Part shown: positions 60,109 to 64,000 of the stretch, one piece after another
Layout of the letters: every line of letters starts with the position of its first letter
How positions within the stretch are numbered: position 1 is the first letter of the stretch
DNA from: Chengkuizengella sp. SCS-71B
GTDB lineage: Bacteria > Bacillota > Bacilli > Paenibacillales > KCTC-33759
DNA: 64,000 nt
Direction: 5' to 3'
NCBI RefSeq assembly: GCF_040100845.1
Contig: NZ_JAZHSH010000001.1
Coordinates: forward strand, 3,883,772-3,947,771
Program-made: the position numbers and the translations under genes
The notes under the pieces: generated by a model
Seen by the model: the letters and a program-made list of their open reading frames with translations, nothing else
The model's database searches: none
Told to the model about the DNA's origin: nothing

Positions 60109-61380
60109 TCACCCTTTCCTAACTTTCTCATCATAATAAATTCCTAGTTTATTATGGATTGAAATAATTATATCATGTTTATTAGTCTGTATATTCATAA
60201 TTTGTCGCAAACATTCACTTTCTTTAGTGGTAAGGTCAATTTTGGAGTATCTTGATGCTGCTTCTAAATAACAGTCTACCCCTTCTTCTACTCTTCCTGT
60301 TAGGAGAAAGTAATCCCCTTTTAGTTTATAATAGAGGGCTAATTCCGCTTTTTTAAATGGCGTAACATATGGAATGGATAAAAATTTATCTTCTAATTCA
60401 ATAAGTTCTGTGATTTCCGATAAATCATGCGTTTGTAAGTATATTTTAATTAATTCATTTACTGCATGTAACAAGGCGTTATTTCCACAACTCGGTATAT
60501 TCTTTTTTAAGAGTGAAATTGCCATTTGATAATTTCCATTAGCTGAATGTAACATTGCTTCTAATACATTTACATTGTCCTTCACTTCTGGAAGTGAGAA
60601 CTCTTTGTATTGGTCCAAATATTTTCTTGCTTGTTCATAATTACTTAAATAGTAGTAACTATTGCATGTAGCCTGAATAGTGTTTGCCTGTATCCTAATA
60701 TCAAAGATAGAAGCACCCATTGCTTTTTCACCCATCTCAACACTCTCTTTAAATAAACACAAGTTGTAGGCATGTACTGATAGTTTATAGTACATTACAC
60801 CCTTCTCTTCACTTGTAAGGAACTCATCAAATTCTATTATATTTTTTCCTGAAGAATAAGTCGAGCGAAGTTTGGAAAAATCATCTCGTTCGATTAGATA
60901 AGCCTGTAATAAACACTTAGTGAAATATTCCATAATCCCATAAGCCCGAGAGTAATTAACAATTAATTGATAGAGTGTTAGTTTTATTGAAGATTCCTCT
61001 ATGTTTTCTACCCTGCCATAAAGTTTCTTAACTAAATCTACAGTATCCTCTGTGGGAGATTGAAGGATCTTCTTAGAAACTTTTGTAATTATAGATAGAT
61101 TCTTCCTTTCTAACAATTTATCAAGAATATTGAACAAAACTTCGACTCTCTCCTCGATCTCTACATACTTATTTATCATCTCTTCGTATGGGATATTTAA
61201 TATACATCTGATTTTTTGAATAGTAACCAAAGTTGGACGTCTGATTTGTCCAGATTCTATTCGTGATAAATTCGCCTTATCAATGTTAGTTAATTTACTT
61301 AATTTTGTTAATGTCATAACTGACTGTTTCCGATGATATCGAATGAGTTCCCCTAATGATGAATAAGTTGTAGTAATCAA
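60109..61380 (-). CDS. HTH-TPR peptide-sensing regulator (RRNPP family, PlcR/AimR-like)
   Basis: 423 residues. The N-terminal XRE-type HTH (about 7-62) reads LGELIRYHRKQSVMTLTKLS, NIDKANLSRIESGQIRRPT. The rest (about 70-423) is helical TPR-like repeats, for example ANTIQATCNSYYYLSNYEQA, and KLKGDYFLLTGRVEEGVDCY. This is the plan of PlcR, NprR, PrgX and AimR, receptors that bind a short imported peptide. The adjacent pro-peptide gene confirms the pairing. It is longer than AimR (about 380) and lacks Rap phosphatase features. An AT-rich near-palindrome at 61401-61425, upstream of the start, may be an autoregulatory site. Confidence 0.85.
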   Translation of the reverse strand: MITTTYSSLGELIRYHRKQSVMTLTKLSKLTNIDKANLSRIESGQIRRPTLVTIQKIRCILNIPYEEMINKYVEIEERVEVLFNILDKLLERKNLSIITKVSKKILQSPTEDTVDLVKKLYGRVENIEESSIKLTLYQLIVNYSRAYGIMEYFTKCLLQAYLIERDDFSKLRSTYSSGKNIIEFDEFLTSEEKGVMYYKLSVHAYNLCLFKESVEMGEKAMGASIFDIRIQANTIQATCNSYYYLSNYEQARKYLDQYKEFSLPEVKDNVNVLEAMLHSANGNYQMAISLLKKNIPSCGNNALLHAVNELIKIYLQTHDLSEITELIELEDKFLSIPYVTPFKKAELALYYKLKGDYFLLTGRVEEGVDCYLEAASRYSKIDLTTKESECLRQIMNIQTNKHDIIISIHNKLGIYYDEKVRKG

Positions 61381-61576
61381 TTATTTTCACCCTTTTTTGA
61401 GTTAATATTTTAATTGTAATATTTAAACAAATTGTGGTATTAGATAGGGTTATTATAACAAAAACTGGGTTTTTTTTGTGTTGGGAAACATGTTTTGAAA
61501 AACGCTTTTAATTTAATAAATCTTTCTTTTATTAATGCAACTCTTGGATAAATATAACATTTAAGATAAACATAGA

Positions 61577-61608
61577 AAGCCACTGTGTTTAATACCAGTG
61601 GCTTTTTT
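61577..61608. terminator. Terminator after the 44-residue ORF
   Basis: AAGCCACTG (61577-61585) pairs perfectly with CAGTGGCTT (61596-61604), with T-tracts on both sides (stronger on the plus strand). It lies directly after the minus-strand stop at 61611. Confidence 0.85.
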
Positions 61609-61610
61609 AT

Positions 61611-61745
61611 TCAATCTACTTGCATCACTTTGCTTAATTTCTCTATCACAAAACTTTTTACCGCTTTTAATAGCCTTAAGTAACCCTCATTAATAATATA
61701 GATATAAAACCTAATATTAACCTCTATTATAAGTTCATTTTTCAT
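61611..61745 (-). CDS. Small hypothetical protein of the element
   Basis: 44 residues from ATG 61745, with AAGGAGGGGG seven bases upstream, a very strong RBS. The sequence begins MKNELIIEVNIRFYIYIINE and continues YLRLLKAVKSFVIEKLSK. It has no clear signal or family. It is divergent from the XRE gene and upstream of the receptor with a terminator between them. Confidence 0.55.
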   Translation of the reverse strand: MKNELIIEVNIRFYIYIINEGYLRLLKAVKSFVIEKLSKVMQVD

Positions 61746-61882
61746 TTTCAATCCCCCTCCTTGGTGTATTTGTTTTAATCTATGTAGAACTGTTTGTCCA
61801 TTATTACGCATAAAATGCGTAACTTTGTACGTTTAGTTTTTAATTGGTATGTCCATGATATAACTAGAAAGGTAGTGATATT

Positions 61883-62116
61883 ATGGGTATTTGGGGAAAA
61901 GGATTAGGACGAAATAGATCTAAATTAGGTAGTTGGATGGATGAAAATAAAATTTCACAAAAAGAACTAGGCGAAAAAACAGGCATTAACAAGTCAACAA
62001 TATCCGATTTATGTCGTGAAGATGAAGATCGTCATCCAAATAGAAAAACTAAGGATAAAATAATGGAAGTTATTAATGAAGTTGATCCAAAGGCTTCAAA
62101 AAAGAAATTTTGGTGA
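61883..62116 (+). CDS. XRE-family helix-turn-helix protein
   Basis: 77 residues, RBS AAAGGTAGTG. The HTH is KLGSWMDENKISQKELGEKT, GINKSTISDLCREDEDR, after a basic N-terminus and followed by a Lys-rich tail. It resembles small phage or ICE regulators. Such proteins often act as repressors or antirepressors; the target is unknown. It is divergent from the 44-residue gene. Confidence 0.85.
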   Translation: MGIWGKGLGRNRSKLGSWMDENKISQKELGEKTGINKSTISDLCREDEDRHPNRKTKDKIMEVINEVDPKASKKKFW

Positions 62117-62204
62117 TATATTAGTGAATCGTAAACATCAACGGTACTTTTATGAATCATGAGTGGGGTTGGTTTAATTCCTAAATCAAAATAATATTCT
62201 TAGT

Positions 62205-62307
62205 TTGTAAAATATCAGGTACTTGAATATATTAGAATAGAACCTACATATCAACTAATGTATGTATGTTTATAGGCTAGCCACTGACTTAATAGTCGGT
62301 GGTTTTT
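62205..62307 (+). ncRNA. Noncoding promoter-terminator cassette 1 (sRNA candidate)
   Basis: TTGTAA (62205-62210) and TATATT (62228-62233) could be a promoter. About 70 bases later CCACTGACT/AGTCGGTGG (62281-62289 with 62294-62302) plus TTTTT form a terminator. There is no ORF inside. The same layout with related sequence recurs at 63163-63286. Confidence 0.4.
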
Positions 62308-62378
62308 GTTTGTAAAAAAAAGGGATATTCAAAAAAATAAAGAATTTATATATAAACAAATTCTAGGAGGTTGATTGT

Positions 62379-63131
62379 GTGTTTAAAAAAACATTAATCA
62401 CATTACTTGTCACATCTATTATGTTTGTATCATTTGGAATTGGGTACGCCGCTAACAAACTCACAATAAAAGTAAATGGCACACAAGTCGATGTAAATTC
62501 AGAAGTTATAAATAACTCTACATATTTACCTTTAAGAGCACTAGGAGAAATTTTAGGGGCAGAGATTAAATACGATGGTTCTTCTAAAACGATTGATGTT
62601 AAAACGTCTGGTGACACTTTAGGTTCATCATATGATGAAATTCTAGTTTTTCCTGCTGATAGATATCCCGAAACAGCAGCACATATCGCATCTGCAATTA
62701 CAAACGGTGAATCAGCAATATGCACCATAGATCGTAATAACTCTGATAATAACCGTGACGAGTCTCTTGCAGGAATTCCTACTAAAGATGGATATGATCG
62801 TGATGAGTGGCCGATGGCAATGTGTGCCGAAGGTGGTGCAGGTGCTAGTGTAGCTTATGTTGATCCCTCTGACAACAGAGGTGCTGGATCATGGGTAGGA
62901 AATGAATTAGAAAATTATCCAAATGGAACTAAGGTGTTATTTGTTATTATTGATGGAGATGGACTGGACAGTGTTCAGAGCGCTAACAATGAAGAGAAAA
63001 CGAATGCTACTATCCTACCTTTTGCAAACTGTACTCAAGCTAAAGAAGCAGGAGCTGCTCCGGTGCTTATAGGTGATCCAGGATATAGCACTAAACTAGA
63101 CAGAGATGGTGACGGGGTGGCTTGTGAGTGA
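62379..63131 (+). CDS. Secreted three-domain nuclease: copper-amine-oxidase N-like, NucA/NucB, excalibur
   Basis: 250 residues from GTG, RBS AGGAGG. There is a signal peptide to about residue 25 (GIGYAANK). Residues 27-75 match the copper amine oxidase N-terminal-like domain ([33 protein letters not shown]). Residues 85-195 are a NucA/NucB-type DNase: [45 protein letters not shown] and [13 protein letters not shown]. The C-terminus is an excalibur motif, [10 protein letters not shown], preceded by FANCTQAK. It is probably surface-bound or secreted and degrades or nicks DNA, with calcium binding at the C-terminus. Confidence 0.88.
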   Translation: MFKKTLITLLVTSIMFVSFGIGYAANKLTIKVNGTQVDVNSEVINNSTYLPLRALGEILGAEIKYDGSSKTIDVKTSGDTLGSSYDEILVFPADRYPETAAHIASAITNGESAICTIDRNNSDNNRDESLAGIPTKDGYDRDEWPMAMCAEGGAGASVAYVDPSDNRGAGSWVGNELENYPNGTKVLFVIIDGDGLDSVQSANNEEKTNATILPFANCTQAKEAGAAPVLIGDPGYSTKLDRDGDGVACE

Positions 63132-63162
63132 TGCTTTTTAAGCCGTCTTTTTATACCTCTTA

Positions 63163-63286
63163 TTGTAAAATATTAGGTTTTTGATATAATAGAGTTACCT
63201 TTTCTTTGCATTAAGTAGATTAGTTTATGGGTTAATGGTCTCATTAGGGATGAGACCGAACCACTGACTTAGGTTGGTGGTTTTTT
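63163..63286 (+). ncRNA. Noncoding promoter-terminator cassette 2 (sRNA candidate)
   Basis: TTGTAA (63163-63168), a 16-bp spacer and TATAAT (63185-63190). The transcript would contain a perfect hairpin GGTCTCAT/ATGAGACC (63237-63244 with 63250-63257) and end with CCACTGAC/GTTGGTGG (63261-63268 with 63273-63280) plus six T. There is no ORF with an RBS inside. Confidence 0.5.
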
Positions 63287-63302
63287 CTTTGTATTAGAAA
63301 GC

Positions 63303-63330
63303 AAAAAAACCATTAACATTAAGCTAATGG
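63303..63330 (-). terminator. Terminator after the second GW-peptide ORF
   Basis: On the minus strand CCATTA (63330-63325) pairs with TAATGG (63315-63310), followed by seven T. Its 3' half resembles the terminator after the first peptide gene. Confidence 0.7.
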
Positions 63331-63358
63331 AGAAAACCAAGGTATAGTTATTATGTTT

Positions 63359-63439
63359 TTACCAACCGCCATCACCTACAAATAACAATTCTAATATTTT
63401 CCATCCTCCATCTATGTCATTTACAATATTTAATCTCAT
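63359..63439 (-). CDS. Short ORF ending GDGGW, relative of the signal-peptide gene
   Basis: 26 residues: MRLNIVNDIDGGW then KILELLFVGDGGW. The end, LLFVGDGGW, parallels ALFNGTDPGW of the RRNPP precursor, and the DNA similarity continues past the stop (GGTTGGTARAAACAWAATWA) into a like terminator. It lacks the basic and hydrophobic export signal and has a weak RBS, so it may be a degenerate copy, a decoy or part of a longer signal system. Confidence 0.4.
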   Translation of the reverse strand: MRLNIVNDIDGGWKILELLFVGDGGW

Positions 63440-63461
63440 ATAAAGTTATTCTTAAAACTTT

Positions 63462-63500
63462 TCACCAACCTGGATAAACCTTTTCTAATGAATTGGACAT
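63462..63500 (-). CDS. Micro-ORF ending YPGW
   Basis: 12 codons, MSNSLEKVYPGW, TGA stop. Its ATCCAGGTTGGT is identical to 12 bases at the 3' end of the first peptide gene. No RBS is evident. It is recorded because of this similarity; it could be a fragment. Confidence 0.25.
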   Translation of the reverse strand: MSNSLEKVYPGW

Positions 63501-63516
63501 TATTTCTAATTATCTA

Positions 63517-63545
63517 TTTACATTCGTTAATAGATATAGTATAAT
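63517..63545 (+). promoter_or_regulatory. Promoter of the small membrane protein gene
   Basis: TTTACA (63517-63522), a 17-bp spacer and TATAAT (63540-63545), 23 bases before the start at 63569. Confidence 0.65.
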
Positions 63546-63568
63546 AAAGGTAAGAAAGGAGGGGGAAA

Positions 63569-63667
63569 GTGTTAGAAACAACAGAAAAGGTCTTACGGAT
63601 TATTTTCTACATTGCGACTATTGCTTGGATAGTTAAACAATGGAAAAACTCCAATAAGACCAAATAA
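63569..63667 (+). CDS. 32-residue membrane peptide
   Basis: GTG at 63569 follows AAAGGAGGGGG, a very strong RBS, and a consensus promoter. The peptide has MLETTEKV at its start, one transmembrane helix (LRIIFYIATIAWIVKQW) and a short basic tail, KNSNKTK. Single-helix peptides of this kind on mobile elements include holin-like and toxin-like proteins; the role here is open. A hairpin follows. Confidence 0.6.
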   Translation: MLETTEKVLRIIFYIATIAWIVKQWKNSNKTK

Positions 63668-63674
63668 CCAACTT

Positions 63675-63697
63675 GGGGTGAGGTGGCAACTCACCCC
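63675..63697 (+). terminator. GC-rich hairpin after the 32-residue peptide gene
   Basis: GGGGTGAG (63675-63682) pairs perfectly with CTCACCCC (63690-63697). The following T-tract is poor. Confidence 0.6.
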
Positions 63698-63738
63698 TTG
63701 TATAAAACCATTATATCACTTTTTCTAACACGTTATTC

Positions 63739-63891
63739 ATGAAAAAAAGATTAGATGTATTTACGGTTATAATCATAGCAGCAATAATTTTCATTTCCCT
63801 GCAAGCATTAGGTGGTGCAATACCTAGAATTATCTCTATCGCAGTATTATCATTTGGTCTTTACTACATGATGAAAAACTGGAGGAAATAA
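63739..63891 (+). CDS. 50-residue membrane protein
   Basis: ATG at 63739 opens MKKRLDVFTVIIIAAIIFIS and continues through a second hydrophobic stretch, IISIAVLSFGLYYMM, to KNWRK and TAA. That is two transmembrane helices with basic ends. The RBS is weak, so the exact start is less sure. It is followed at once by the next gene, whose RBS GGAGG lies in its last codons. Confidence 0.5.
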   Translation: MKKRLDVFTVIIIAAIIFISLQALGGAIPRIISIAVLSFGLYYMMKNWRK

Positions 63892-63892
63892 C

Positions 63893-64000
63893 ATGTATCA
63901 ATTTAAAGATAGGAAAGAAATAAAAGAGTTTATTGCTGCAGAAGTTTTAACATCGGCTGAGGTTATTGACGTGCTTGACATTAGTCGGGCACGTCTTAGC
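63893..64000 (+). CDS. HTH DNA-binding protein, 5' end only (partial at right edge)
   Basis: ATG at 63893 has GGAGGAAATA upstream, inside the previous gene. The 36 visible residues begin MYQFKDRKEIKEFIAAEVLT and continue SAEVIDVLDISRARLS, which fits a helix-turn-helix (excisionase or phage-regulator type). It runs off the window. It is cotranscribed with the 50-residue membrane protein. Confidence 0.65.
   Translation, partial: MYQFKDRKEIKEFIAAEVLTSAEVIDVLDISRARLS

Larger units (their letters stand above)
59126..64000. mobile_element. Putative prophage or ICE, left end and early region (continues past the window)
   Basis: The boundary is placed where the epimerase homology stops. The content to the right is accessory: an HTH-TPR receptor with signal-peptide gene, an XRE regulator, a secreted nuclease, small membrane proteins and an HTH gene. 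A perfect 14-bp palindrome and direct GTTACC repeats lie at the edge. No integrase or structural phage gene is in the window, so the element type is open and the right end lies outside. Confidence 0.6.

Noticed and set aside
59640..64000. CRISPR array or restriction system in the element
   Set aside because: No direct-repeat/spacer pattern and no methylase, nuclease-pair or Cas motif was found; the repeats seen are terminator and operator elements.

Overview
The window looks like chromosome of a low-GC, endospore-forming Bacillales bacterium. The base composition is strongly AT-rich, ribosome binding sites are AGGAGG-type, and the genes include a caa3 oxidase cluster (ctaCDEFG), an S-box-controlled metNIQ operon, a YhcN/YlaJ-type spore lipoprotein, FTR1 iron uptake and several spore-surface-like repeat proteins. 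I cannot name the species; a Paenibacillaceae or Bacillaceae member is the most I would infer. No rRNA or tRNA gene was seen.

Layout, left to right. 1-2.5 kb: the 3' end of a rhodanese-like gene, a cupredoxin lipoprotein, a Tat-exported Rieske protein and a DUF1450 protein, with two CsoR/CstR-like palindromes (copper or sulfur theme). 2.2-4.6 kb: sensor kinase, response regulator and SHOCT membrane protein. 4.8-7 kb: a NatAB-like ABC exporter. 7.2-12.1 kb: ctaCDEF and ctaG. 12.4-14.3 kb: spore lipoprotein, small membrane protein, HAD phosphatase. 14.6-22.8 kb: glutaminase, then two Fur-controlled transcription units that mix iron uptake (FTR1 permease, FTR1-associated protein, a helical lipoprotein) with glycosyltransferases and a membrane phosphodiesterase. 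23-34.6 kb: HxlR regulator, GH43 xylosidase, an ABC-F resistance-type protein with an attenuator-like leader, a duplicated beta-helix protein, an SDR/QueA-like/VOC operon, glycerate kinase and an M29 aminopeptidase. 34.8-38.4 kb: FetAB-like pair, M50 peptidase, DUF368 (PopT-like) protein. 38.7-46.6 kb: metNIQ with SAM riboswitch, sbcDC. 47-51 kb: threonine synthase-like enzyme, catalase-like protein, divergent VOC/TetR pair.

51.2-58.1 kb is a cluster that looks devoted to the spore or cell surface: a Cys-rich protein, a 48-bp-repeat Ser/Arg protein (CotG-like in composition), a coiled-coil protein, a 1202-residue protein built of about 69 YadA-head-like 14-residue repeats with a C-terminal Peptidase_G2 autoproteolytic chaperone domain, and an RtcB-type protein.

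From about 59.13 kb to the right edge the sequence looks like a mobile element (prophage or ICE). It interrupts a NAD-dependent epimerase gene, whose 3' part remains at 58.6-59.1 kb. Inside is the most interesting system: an HTH-TPR (RRNPP-type) receptor, a translationally coupled 33-residue signal-peptide precursor ending GTDPGW, a terminator, and then a promoter overlapped by a long dyad (7-bp arms 24 bp apart) in front of a short structured RNA. This is the order of the arbitrium aimR-aimP-aimX module, although the receptor differs in size. Two more short ORFs ending in GGW or PGW near 63.4 kb share DNA similarity with the signal gene. The element also carries a three-domain secreted nuclease (copper amine oxidase N-like, NucA/NucB, excalibur), an XRE regulator, two related noncoding promoter-terminator cassettes and small membrane proteins.
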